Shown in pieces: positions 55,134 to 63,900 of a DNA stretch of 64,000 nt. The stretch is from an uncultured Collinsella sp. (GTDB lineage: Bacteria; Actinomycetota; Coriobacteriia; Coriobacteriales; Coriobacteriaceae). The stretch covers positions 32,497 to 96,496 of the forward strand of contig CABUKS010000003.1 in the NCBI GenBank assembly GCA_902492235.1, in the 5' to 3' direction. A program made the position numbers and the translations under genes. Numbering within the stretch: the first letter of the stretch is position 1; every line of letters begins with the position of its first letter. The notes beneath the pieces are model-generated. The model did not search any database. It was not told the origin of the DNA and saw only the letters and a list, made by a program, of their open reading frames with translations.

Positions 55134-56855
55134 ATGACCCGAGCAATGTATATGTCTAAGCTCTATGCGCCGACGCTTAAAGAGGATCCGGCGGACGCTG
55201 AGCTCGCCAGTCACCGCCTGCTGCTCCGTGCCGGCATGATCCGCAAGGAGGCCGCCGGCCTGTATTCCTACCTGCCGCTTGCTTGGCGCTCGATCCGTAA
55301 GATCGAGAATATCGTGCGCGACGAGATGGACGCTGCCGGCGCCCAGGAGCTTATGATGCCTATCATGGTCGACGCCGAGTTGTGGCGCGAGTCCGGGCGC
55401 ATCGACGCCTATGGCAAGGAGCTTGTGCGCTTTGACGACCGTCATGGTCGCGAGTTCGTCCTGGGCCCCACGCACGAGGAGACCGTCACGGCCCTGGTGC
55501 GCAACGAGCTGCGCTCCTACAAGCAGCTGCCCGTCAACCTGTACCACATTCAGGACAAGTTCCGCGACGAGTTCCGCCCCCGCTTTGGCCTGATGCGCGG
55601 TCGCGAGTTCATCATGAAGGACGCCTACAGCTTCTCCGCCACGCAGGAGAGCCTGCAGGAGGAGTATGACAAGATGAAGCAGGCCTACGCTAACATCTGC
55701 GAGCGCTGCTATATCAAGGCCCTGCCCGTTGTTGCCGACTCCGGTGAGATCGGTGGCGATACCTCCGTCGAGTACATGGCTTTGGCCGACGCCGGCGAGG
55801 CTTCGCTCGTCTACTGCGACGATTGCGGCTTTGCTGCCGATGACGAGGCGGCAAGCACCAAGGTCGTCGTGACCGAGGGTCCTGGTGACGGTACGCTCAC
55901 CAAGGTTGAGACTCCGGGCATGGGCACCATTGAGGCTGTTGCTAAGTTCTTTGGGTTCCCCGAGAACGGCACGCGCAAGTCGCTGGCACTCATCGACGCC
56001 GAGGGCAAGCCGGTCGTGGCCATTGTTCCGGGCGATCACGAGCTCAACGATTGCAAGGCCGAGCACGTCTTTGGCAAGGGCTATCGCATGATGACCGACG
56101 AGGAGCTTCAGGCGAACGGTCTGCACAAGGGCTTTATCGGACCGGTTAACCTGCCCGATGGCATTCGTCTGGTGTGCGACGAGAGCCTGCGCGATTCCAA
56201 GCAGTGGGCCTGCGGTGCCAACGAGGTCGATTATCACTTTACCGGTGCCTGCCCCGAGCGCGACTTTACCGTCGATGAGTGGGCCGATCTGGTCACCGTC
56301 GTTGCCGGCGACCCCTGCCCGCACTGCGGCAAGCCGCTCTCCGCTGCCCGCGGCATCGAGGTCTCTCAGGTCTTCCAGCTGGGCACCAAGTATTCCGAGG
56401 CCATGGATGCCACCTTTATGGACGAGGACGGCAAGGAGAAGCCGCTCATCATGGGCTGCTACGGCGTTGGTGTGTCCCGCTCGCTCGCTGCCGTTGTAGA
56501 GCAGCACAACGACGAGCACGGTATCGTCTGGCCGGTTTCCGTCGCCCCCTACGAGGTCGCGGTGATTCCGCTCGACCCCAAGAAGGAGGAGTGCGCTACC
56601 GTCTGTGAGCAGATCGTCGACGGTCTGTGCGCCGAGGGTATCGAGGTCGTCGTCGACGACCGCGATGAGCGTCCCGGCTTTAAGTTTGCCGACAACGACC
56701 TTATGGGCTTCCCGTATCAGGTGGTTCTGGGCAAGCGCGGCCTTAAGAATGGCACCGTTGAGCTCAAGGACCGTGCCACGGGCGAGCGCGAGGACGTGGC
56801 GATCGACGAGGTCGTCGCCAAGGTCGCCGAGCTTGTGAAGGCAGCACGCCGTTAA
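55134..56855 (+). CDS. proS: Prolyl-tRNA synthetase (bacterial type)
   Basis: A class II synthetase of 573 residues. Motif 1 region ASHRLLLRAGMIRKEAAGLYSYLPLA, motif 2 FRDEFRPRFGLMRGREFIMKDAYSF and motif 3 GVGVSRSLAAVVEQ are present. The inserted editing domain lies at about 225-395, and a C-terminal anticodon-binding domain ends the protein. The ATG directly follows the ispG stop. It is terminated by a strong hairpin. Confidence 0.97.
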   Translation: MTRAMYMSKLYAPTLKEDPADAELASHRLLLRAGMIRKEAAGLYSYLPLAWRSIRKIENIVRDEMDAAGAQELMMPIMVDAELWRESGRIDAYGKELVRFDDRHGREFVLGPTHEETVTALVRNELRSYKQLPVNLYHIQDKFRDEFRPRFGLMRGREFIMKDAYSFSATQESLQEEYDKMKQAYANICERCYIKALPVVADSGEIGGDTSVEYMALADAGEASLVYCDDCGFAADDEAASTKVVVTEGPGDGTLTKVETPGMGTIEAVAKFFGFPENGTRKSLALIDAEGKPVVAIVPGDHELNDCKAEHVFGKGYRMMTDEELQANGLHKGFIGPVNLPDGIRLVCDESLRDSKQWACGANEVDYHFTGACPERDFTVDEWADLVTVVAGDPCPHCGKPLSAARGIEVSQVFQLGTKYSEAMDATFMDEDGKEKPLIMGCYGVGVSRSLAAVVEQHNDEHGIVWPVSVAPYEVAVIPLDPKKEECATVCEQIVDGLCAEGIEVVVDDRDERPGFKFADNDLMGFPYQVVLGKRGLKNGTVELKDRATGEREDVAIDEVVAKVAELVKAARR

Positions 56856-56885
56856 TCGACGATTTCGCTTGTAGTTCGATATACG

Positions 56886-56936
56886 GGACGGCCCCGCATT
56901 TCTCCAGATCGGGGAGATGCGGGGCCGTCCTTTTAT
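56886..56936 (+). terminator. proS terminator
   Basis: A long stem (GGACGGCCCCGCAT/ATGCGGGGCCGTCC plus an inner TCTCC/GGGGA-type extension) is followed by TTTTAT. Confidence 0.93.
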
Positions 56937-56959
56937 CTTGTGGCATCCTCGATATCTAA

Positions 56960-57001
56960 AAGGAAAACCCCACAGCCCATGCGAGCTGCGGGGTTTTCCT
57001 T
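56960..57001 (-). terminator. Terminator of the APH-fold kinase gene (bidirectional)
   Basis: AAGGAAAACCCC-A-CAGC pairs with GCTG-C-GGGGTTTTCCTT around an eight-base loop. On the minus strand it is followed by TTTTAGAT. The symmetry lets it act in both directions. Confidence 0.85.
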
Positions 57002-57033
57002 GTGCCTCCGATGCGAAATAAATCGCTCAGATA

Positions 57034-57798
57034 TTACTGATAATCGACGACGTCGATCCAGTTCTTCAGGAACTCATCGTTCACGTTGCGCTTACGAGCG
57101 AGCTCGGAAGCGGCGACGATGCTCGTCCACTGACGCACGACCTGCATGGGCATGTCGGCGCGGTCGCAGTAGAGCTCCAGGTAGGCCTCAGCCTGATCCT
57201 TGCTGTTGAGGGCAAAGAGCAGGTAGGTGGTGGCAACGTCGGCAGCAGGGGAGCCCTGGGTGGCGTGTGCCCAGTCGCACACATAGAGCTGGCCGTCGTC
57301 GCCGACGATGACGTTGGAGGGGTTGAAGTCGCCGTGGCAGACCTTGAACTCCTTGGTCATGCCGTCCAGACGCTCCTGAAGGTTGTAGCGCGTGGTGGCA
57401 TTGAGCTGATCAAGGCTGTCGATCATGCGGGCGTACTTGTCGCGCTGACGGTTGAGCAGCGGGGAGGTGTAGCCGTGGATCTCGATCTGGAGGTCGACGA
57501 ACATCTCGAGGTACTCACCAAAGCGCTGGGGCTCGGCAGTCATCTTCTCGGCAAGGGTGGTGCCCGGAACCTTCTCGGTCACGAGCGCCCAGCCGTTGGC
57601 GTTCTCGAGCTGGGAAACCTCGAGAGCCTTGGGGCTGCGGATGCCGCACTCATTGATGCGGGCAAGATTCAAAGCCTCGTTGAACACGTCGGAGACAGGC
57701 TTGGTCTCGTTAAAGACCTTGACGATCTTGTCGCCCAGGTCGTAAACGACCTTGTTGCCACGGCGGACGAGCTCGGTCTTGGAATCGGGTAGCAGCAT
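57034..57798 (-). CDS. Aminoglycoside/choline kinase-fold phosphotransferase
   Basis: A 254-residue protein-kinase-like phosphotransferase of the APH family. It has the catalytic loop CHGDFNPSNVIV (HGDxxxxN), the metal-binding Asp in YVCDWAHA, and an N-terminal nucleotide lobe (NKVVYDLGDKIVKVF). The substrate may be a sugar, choline or ethanolamine, an amino sugar or a drug; nothing in the sequence settles it, and resistance should not be assumed. The ATG has GAAAGGA upstream. It lies 88 bases downstream of adhE on the same strand and may share its transcript, which would suggest a fermentation- or ethanolamine-linked role. Confidence 0.8.
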   Translation of the reverse strand: MLLPDSKTELVRRGNKVVYDLGDKIVKVFNETKPVSDVFNEALNLARINECGIRSPKALEVSQLENANGWALVTEKVPGTTLAEKMTAEPQRFGEYLEMFVDLQIEIHGYTSPLLNRQRDKYARMIDSLDQLNATTRYNLQERLDGMTKEFKVCHGDFNPSNVIVGDDGQLYVCDWAHATQGSPAADVATTYLLFALNSKDQAEAYLELYCDRADMPMQVVRQWTSIVAASELARKRNVNDEFLKNWIDVVDYQ

Positions 57799-57830
57799 GG
57801 TTGCATCCTTTCAACGATGCGATAGAAGCG

Positions 57831-57869
57831 ACGGCGGGGGGGTGTGAAACACCCGTGCACCCCCGCCGT
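57831..57869 (-). terminator. Hairpin between adhE and the APH-fold gene
   Basis: ACGGCGGGGG... and CACCCCCGCCGT form a strong stem with small bulges (the left arm has seven G's, the right five C's). On the minus strand no T-tract follows, so it may stabilise the adhE 3' end or terminate only partly. Confidence 0.5.
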
Positions 57870-57886
57870 TAAAAACCGTGCTAAAA

Positions 57887-60535
57887 CTAGCAGACGGCGT
57901 AATCCTGGGGCTCGCGGCCGTAGTAGGCGTCCAGGTAGAGCTCCTTGATCTCGCTCATGAGCGGGTAGCGCGGGTTGGCGCCGGTGCACTGGTCGTTGAA
58001 TGCCTGCTCGGTCATCTCGTCGAGGGTGTCGAGGAAGTACTGCTCGTCAACACCGTAGTCGGCGATGGTCTTCTTGACGCCGATGAAGTCCTTGAGCTCC
58101 TCGAGCTTCGTGATGAAGTTCTCGAAGACCTCCTTGTCGTCCTTGCCCTCGATGCCGCAGTACTTGGCCATCTCGGCGTAGTTGTGCAGCGCGTTGGGGT
58201 AAGGATACTGGGAGAAGGTACCCATCTTGACGGGAGCCTCGGCGGCGTTGTAGCGCATGACGCGGGTCAGGATGACAGCGTTTGCGAGGCCGTGGGGCAG
58301 GTGATGGAAAGCGCCGAGCTTGTGGGCCATGGAGTGGTTGAGGCCCAGGAAGGCGTTGGCGAAGGCCATACCGGCCATGCAGGAGGCGTTGTGCATCTCC
58401 TCGCGGGCGTGCGGGTCCTTGGCGCCGTTCGTGAAGCTGGAGGGCAGGTTCTCGAAGACGAGCTTGGCAGCGCGCTCGGAGAGGCCCTTGGTGTAGTCGG
58501 AAGCCATGATGGAGACGTAGGACTCGATGGCGTGGGTCATGACGTCGATGCCGGAGGCAGCGGTCAGGCCGCGCGGGGCGGTCATGCAGTTGTCGGCGTC
58601 GACGATAGCCATGTTGGGGAGCAGCGCGTAGTCGGCGAGCGGCCACTTGATGCCGGTCTCCTTGTCGGTGATGATGGCGAACGGCGTGCACTCGGAGCCG
58701 GTACCCGAGGAGGTCGGGACGGCGACGAAGTAGGCCTTCTTGCCCATCTCGGGGAAGGTGAAGATACGCTTGCGGATGTCCATGAAGTCCATGGCCATGT
58801 CCTCAAACTTGCACTCGGGGTGCTCGTACATCATCCACATGATCTTGCCGGCGTCCATAGCGGAGCCACCGCCGACGGCGATGATGACGTCCGGCTCAAA
58901 GAGAGCCATCTGCTTGGCGCCGCGACGTGCGCACTGCAGCGACGGATCGGGCTCGACGTCGTAGAAGCAGTCGTGGGCGATGCCCATCTCGTCGAGCTTG
59001 GCCTCGATGGCGCGGGTGTTGCCATTCTTGAAGAGGAACTGGTCGGTGACGATGAAGGCACGCTTCTTGCCCATGACGTTGCCCAGCTCGTCGAGGGCGA
59101 CGGGCGTGGAACCCTTCTTGAAGTAGACCTTCTCGGGAGCGCGGAACCACAGCATGTTCTCACGGCGCTCGGCCACAGTCTTAACGTTGATCAAGTGCTT
59201 CACCCCAACGTTCTCGGAGACGGAGTTGCCGCCCCAGGAGCCGCAGCCCAGGGTCAGAGACGGCTTCATGCCAAAGTTGTACAGGTCACCGATGCCGCCG
59301 TGCGAGGACGGGGTGTTGATGACGATACGGCAGGCCTTCATGACGTGCTCGAACAGGCTGATCTTCTCGGCCTGAGCGGGGTGCACGTACAGAGAGGCGG
59401 TGTGGCCCGGGCCACCGGCGAGCACCAGGTGCTCGGCCTTGTCGACGGCCTCCTGGAAGTCCTTGGCGTGGTACATGGCCAGGACCGGGGAGAGCTTCTC
59501 GTGGGAGAACTCCTCCTTGGCGGGGTCGGTGGAGGTGACCTCGGCGATCAGGATCTTGGTCTTGGCGGGAACCTCGATGCCGGCGAGCTCGGCGATCTTG
59601 GCAGCAGCCATGCCGGGGATGCGGTGATCGAGAGCGCCGTTCTTGAACATGGCGGCACGCAGGGCCTCCATCTCGGCACCCTGCTTGACGAAGTAGCAGC
59701 CGCGCTTCTGGAACTCGGCCTTAACCTGGTCATAGATGCTGTCGATGACAGTCACGGACTGCTCGGAAGCGCAGATCATGCCGTTGTCGAAGGTCTTGGA
59801 GTGGATGATGGAGTTGACGGCGAGCAGCACGTCGGCGGTGTCGTCGATGACGACCGGGGTGTTACCGGCGCCAACGCCCAGGGCGGGCTTGCCCGAGGAG
59901 TAAGCGGCCTTGACCATGCCCGGGCCACCGGTGGCGAGGATGATGTCGACGTCGCGCATGACCATGTTGGTCAGCTCGATGGAGGGGACATCGACCCAGC
60001 CGATGATGCCCTCGGGGGCGCCGGCCTTGACGGCGGCGTCAAGCACGAGCTTGGCGGCGGCGATGGTGCACTTGGCGGCAGCCGGGTGCGGGGAGATGAT
60101 GATGGCGTTGCGGGTCTTCAGGCAGATCAGCGTCTTGAAGATCGCGGTGGAGGTGGGGTTGGTCGTCGGGATGACGGCGCCCACGATGCCGATGGGCTCG
60201 GCGATCTTGGTGATGCCGTAAGCCTCGTCGCGCTCCAGGACACCACAGGTCTTGGTGTTCTTGTAAGCGTTGTAGATGTACTCTGCGGCGTAGTGGTTCT
60301 TGATGACCTTGTCCTCAAGAACGCCGCGGCCGGTCTCCTCGATGGCCAACTTCGCCAACGGGATACGAGCCTTGTTGGCGGCCATGGCGGCCTCATAGAA
60401 GATCTTGTCGACCTGCTCCTGCGTGTACGTAGCAAAAAGCGCCTGGGCCTCTCGCATCTGAGCGAGCTTAGCCTCAAGCGCCTCTACGTTGTCCACAATT
60501 GCGGGAGTAGTGTTTTCCGGTGACTTTTTCACCAT
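57887..60535 (-). CDS. adhE: Bifunctional acetaldehyde-CoA/alcohol dehydrogenase AdhE
   Basis: Reduces acetyl-CoA to acetaldehyde and then ethanol, regenerating NAD+ in fermentation; it forms spirosome filaments. The 882-residue protein has an N-terminal CoA-acylating aldehyde dehydrogenase domain (1 to ~450) with catalytic Cys255 in MICASEQS. The C-terminal iron-dependent alcohol dehydrogenase has GGGSAMDAGK, GIDVMTHAIESYVSIMASDYTKGLSERAAKLV and HSMAHKLGAFHHLPHGLAN. The site AAGGAG lies seven bases before the ATG. It indicates ethanol-forming anaerobic metabolism. Confidence 0.97.
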   Translation of the reverse strand: MVKKSPENTTPAIVDNVEALEAKLAQMREAQALFATYTQEQVDKIFYEAAMAANKARIPLAKLAIEETGRGVLEDKVIKNHYAAEYIYNAYKNTKTCGVLERDEAYGITKIAEPIGIVGAVIPTTNPTSTAIFKTLICLKTRNAIIISPHPAAAKCTIAAAKLVLDAAVKAGAPEGIIGWVDVPSIELTNMVMRDVDIILATGGPGMVKAAYSSGKPALGVGAGNTPVVIDDTADVLLAVNSIIHSKTFDNGMICASEQSVTVIDSIYDQVKAEFQKRGCYFVKQGAEMEALRAAMFKNGALDHRIPGMAAAKIAELAGIEVPAKTKILIAEVTSTDPAKEEFSHEKLSPVLAMYHAKDFQEAVDKAEHLVLAGGPGHTASLYVHPAQAEKISLFEHVMKACRIVINTPSSHGGIGDLYNFGMKPSLTLGCGSWGGNSVSENVGVKHLINVKTVAERRENMLWFRAPEKVYFKKGSTPVALDELGNVMGKKRAFIVTDQFLFKNGNTRAIEAKLDEMGIAHDCFYDVEPDPSLQCARRGAKQMALFEPDVIIAVGGGSAMDAGKIMWMMYEHPECKFEDMAMDFMDIRKRIFTFPEMGKKAYFVAVPTSSGTGSECTPFAIITDKETGIKWPLADYALLPNMAIVDADNCMTAPRGLTAASGIDVMTHAIESYVSIMASDYTKGLSERAAKLVFENLPSSFTNGAKDPHAREEMHNASCMAGMAFANAFLGLNHSMAHKLGAFHHLPHGLANAVILTRVMRYNAAEAPVKMGTFSQYPYPNALHNYAEMAKYCGIEGKDDKEVFENFITKLEELKDFIGVKKTIADYGVDEQYFLDTLDEMTEQAFNDQCTGANPRYPLMSEIKELYLDAYYGREPQDYAVC

Positions 60536-60588
60536 TTGTGTCTCCTTGCGATCGGAGATTTACCCTACGCCTTGCATGATAGCAAGAA

Positions 60589-60618
60589 ATTATTCGGCGA
60601 ACGGTAAGATTCCTGTAA
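60589..60618 (-). promoter_or_regulatory. Putative adhE promoter
   Basis: On the minus strand, TTACAG (60618-60613), 18 bases, AATAAT (60594-60589), some 54 bases before the adhE ATG. No full Rex-type site was seen nearby. Confidence 0.45.
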
Positions 60619-60627
60619 AAGGCACAC

Positions 60628-60657
60628 TAAAACGCTTCAATAAACTGAAGCGTTTTA
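60628..60657. promoter_or_regulatory. 12-bp perfect palindrome upstream of adhE
   Basis: TAAAACGCTTCA (60628-60639) and TGAAGCGTTTTA (60646-60657) are perfect inverted copies six bases apart. They lie immediately upstream of the proposed adhE -35, in the divergent region with the surface-protein gene. This could be an operator, or a hairpin if transcribed. Neither strand has a T-tract after it that would make it a clear terminator. Confidence 0.6.
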
Positions 60658-60840
60658 ACCATTTAACTAAAAGGTGAACATTTTATCCCGGCGAATTCCT
60701 AGTTTCCCCATGGCTATGGTGTGGAGTTTGTTCATTGTTTGTTTATTAGGTCTTAGGAAATTAATGCACATCGATTAATTCCGGCTGGTCGTGACACATA
60801 TTATGGGTCGTTTCTATTTCATGGCAATAAACGCGTTCTC

Positions 60841-60868
60841 TTGTCAGACAAAACACTGGTAATAAACT
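60841..60868 (+). promoter_or_regulatory. Candidate promoter of the surface-protein gene
   Basis: TTGTCA (60841-60846), 16-base spacer, TAAACT (60863-60868). The -35 lies in the TTGTCAGACAA palindrome and the CRP-like site covers the start of the transcript. A later promoter near 60911 (TATGCC) is also possible. Confidence 0.35.
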
Positions 60869-60874
60869 AAACCC

Positions 60875-60894
60875 AATGTGTCAGACGGCACATT
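60875..60894. promoter_or_regulatory. CRP/FNR-like inverted repeat
   Basis: AATGTG and CACATT separated by eight bases have the same geometry as the E. coli CRP consensus. The core TGTG is in both halves, but the fifth base of each half is not the usual A. It is one site only, so the match may be chance. Confidence 0.4.
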
Positions 60895-60978
60895 CAGTAA
60901 GAGTGAAATCTATGCCTTTCCCTCTGGGCATTTTGTCGCCCTTACCGGTTCATGTCAGGTAAGTGGAAAGGTCGGTTT

Positions 60979-63900
60979 GTGAGATTGCCACGCTGCAGGC
61001 GAGCTCTCGTTTGGCTCGTCTCCTTTTTGTTCGTGTTTAATACTATCCCTACGGGCGTATTTGCTGATGAAATAGTGAATAATGACCCTCAACAAAACAC
61101 GACTTCGGAGAATCTGTCTAATGAATCTACTGATAGTGCCTCTGTGTCGGGGGGGGTTCGGTCGAGGCTTCGTCTAACGACAATTCGGTTTCAAGTGATG
61201 ATCAAAAACCTGAATCTGATGTCTCGGGTAAGCAGTCAAACGATGTGAATGTGAATGAAACATCTGATGAATCGAATTCTGATGCAGCAGAATCTGGTGT
61301 TTATCAAGTCAATGATCAATCAACATTTGAGGATGCGCTGAATAAAATCTCCTCTGATAATTTATCGGAGATCAGACTTGTCCTAAAAGGCGGCTCGTCT
61401 TTTGTGGTGCCGACCCAAGATTACGTTTCGACTTTCGGCGTTGCTAACAAGAAGATTACCGTGACGAGTGACGGTGATAATCACGCAACCTTGCGCTTCT
61501 CCAGCCGTGCCATGCTTTCCGGACCTTGTACTTTTGACAACGTCGAAGTTGTTGGTCTAGATAAATTCTATTGCAATGGTTTCGATACTGTGTTCACTCG
61601 TAACTGCGAGCTCAAGCTCTCTAGAACACTTTATGGCGGCGGCTATAAGTCGACTGTCGACCACACACATGTGGTGATAGCCGCGTCTGGATATATCAAT
61701 CCTGGTAGTGGCGCTGGCCTTCATGACGTCATTGGTGGTTCATATCAAGGGTCCGTCGAGCATGACACCTATCTTGAGATCAGCGGTAACCTTCGCATGG
61801 CTAGCGGTAATCACGTTAATCCCGGTTGCATGCGCGGCGATGGCTCGAGTGGCGATGGAAACGGCTCTCCTGCTGTTTATGTAGGTGGTAACGCCACGCT
61901 TGTTTACGACAATGGCAACTCCGATGTTTCTCCTGCTATCGAAGGCACTTACGGTTGCGAGATGCGCGGCAACGTGACGCTTGATGTTCGCTCGGGTCGG
62001 GTAAATGAAATTTGCGGTCATTTTGGTGACCCTGCGCCTATTAAAGGCAACATTCATATTATTGCGGGCAGCAGTACTTATGAAAACACCGACAAAACGC
62101 TTCGTCTTAATGGCAATTGGTCAATAACTGGCGCAGGACAGATGATCCCGGATGGAGTTTATGAGGTCGATGGCGATGTCGTTATCGATGCTTACGAGAA
62201 TGTTTGGGGCTGGGATAAGGGTGGTTCGATACCCAATGATGTCCCATATATTGAAGGTTCGAAGAAAGCGAACGTTGGTGGATCTATTGCCGTTAATGTC
62301 CACGGCTCCCATGTTGGCTCTATTTATGGAGCAGAGTGGAGTACTGTAAACGGTGATATCGCCGTGAACGCTTCTGGCGTTGAGCTGAGGAATGAAGCGG
62401 GCGATTCTCATGGGTATGTTTTCTGCGAGAACGACCTGACCAATTCGTCGGATGAGGGATCGAGCGTAAAGGCTGGAGGAAAGCTGTCTATCAGTCTGAA
62501 TAGCGGCAGTGTTGGCTACGTTTCGTTGACTTCGAACAAGAATGTATCGATTCCTGACGGTTCCTTCATTAATATTGCTGGACGACCGGAAATAGCTACG
62601 GGCGTTACGGGTGTGTACTATGGGCTTCCCAAGGGGTCTTCTTCTCCCACAATCAATATTGCGGGGACTGTGGCTGAGATTCCTTATATTAAGTACGCAT
62701 CTGCTTTGAATGTTACTGATAAATCCGAAATTACGGTCGGTACGATTTCTTCTGTAAATAAGATCGCTATTACTGGTCAATCGAATACAAATGTAACGAC
62801 CAAATTTGGCTGCAACAATGCTTCTAGCTATGAATTAATTGAAGACAATGGCCTTCGGGTAGATGAGGGCAGCGTTTTGACGACAGCTGGCTCTCAAGCC
62901 TACGTATATGGTTATGCCGATATCAATGGTACTTGGGAGCAACAATACAATACTGCGAAAAACTATAACGATATTTTTGTTAAGGGAACCACTTCTATTG
63001 GCAGTAATGGCATTCTCATCGATCACGGTTCAAGTAATTTGAAAGGTGCCGTTATTAATAAGGGCACACTTGCCTTAATGGCGCCCGCATTATTCCAAGG
63101 AAATTACCGTGGCGATGACGCTGAAATTAGACTGCCGGCTGTCACTAATAACTATGATGGCACGGATGATGGCGGTGACATTCCCCTTATTGTAAAGGGG
63201 GAATCGTCAGGGAAGACTACTGTTAATACGGTGGATCCGAACAATTGGCAGAATTTGAAAGTGCCGTCACTCGGAGATAACTACGTACTCTCCAAAGCTA
63301 GTGGTGATGCACCTAAGCAAAGCACTTTTATTCTTGGCAACGAGGATGCGGTTGGTGAGGGTTATTACCTTAAGCGCGTCAAGGATGCCGACGGTACTGA
63401 TGATTTTCACATGTGGCAGGTCGCAGCAAAGTTATCGCTGACTTTTGATGATAATGGCGCAGGTGATCCTGCTTATCCTCAAAAGTTTTTGCAAGATAAG
63501 ACTGCAGATAAGGACAGTTACACCTTCGCGCTGCCCAAGACCGCCCCGACCCGCAAGGGCTGGGCGTTCGCCGGCTGGAACACCGAGAGGGACGGGTCGG
63601 GCGCTCAGTTCACCGACAAGACCGAGGTCTCCAAGTCCGCGACCGTCTACGCCCAGTGGAAGTGGGTGCCCCGCGACGTCACCGTGACCTTCGACGAGAA
63701 CGGCGGCGACACCAAGGCCGACCCCGCCTCCCAGACCAAGACCACCGAGCCGGGCAAGACCTCGTTCACCTTCGCGCTGCCCAAGACCGCCCCGACCCGC
63801 AAGGGCTGGGCGTTCGCCGGCTGGAACACCGAGAGGGACGGGTCGGGCGCTCAGTTCACCGACAAGACCGAGGTCTCCAAGTCCGCGACCGTCTACGCCC

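Larger units (their letters stand above)
60658..60978. other. A+T-rich intergenic region before the surface-protein gene
   Basis: About 320 bases without a credible gene and markedly richer in A+T than the rest of the window. It holds a seven-base inverted repeat (AATTAAT at 60759-60765, ATTAATT at 60774-60780), a TTGTCAGACAA palindrome at 60841-60851, a direct repeat TGTCAGAC (60842 and 60879), and a CRP-like site. The composition suggests transferred DNA beginning close to 60.6 kb. Confidence 0.6.

Noticed and set aside
57836..57842. A run of seven G's as a second phase-variable tract
   Set aside because: It lies in a non-coding hairpin between adhE and the kinase gene, where a length change would not shift any reading frame.
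57878..60523. An 881-codon open frame on the plus strand opposite adhE, and similar long antisense frames opposite glyQ/glyS (32790-35984), ispG/proS (54057-56519), ppdK (37706-39556) and tyrA/aroF (6777-8582)
   Set aside because: They mirror the codon positions of well-identified genes, have low-complexity Val/Gly/Leu/Asp/His-rich composition and no recognisable domains. They are typical shadows of G+C-rich coding sequence.
60628..60657. Invertible promoter flanked by inverted repeats before the surface-protein gene
   Set aside because: The arms are only six bases apart, so no promoter fits between them, and no second recombinase gene lies nearby.
61740..62780. Two minus-strand ORFs (105 and 219 codons) within the surface-protein region
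   Set aside because: They lie opposite the long continuous plus-strand frame and have no start signals. Arg/Asn/Ile-rich translations fit antisense reading of repeats.
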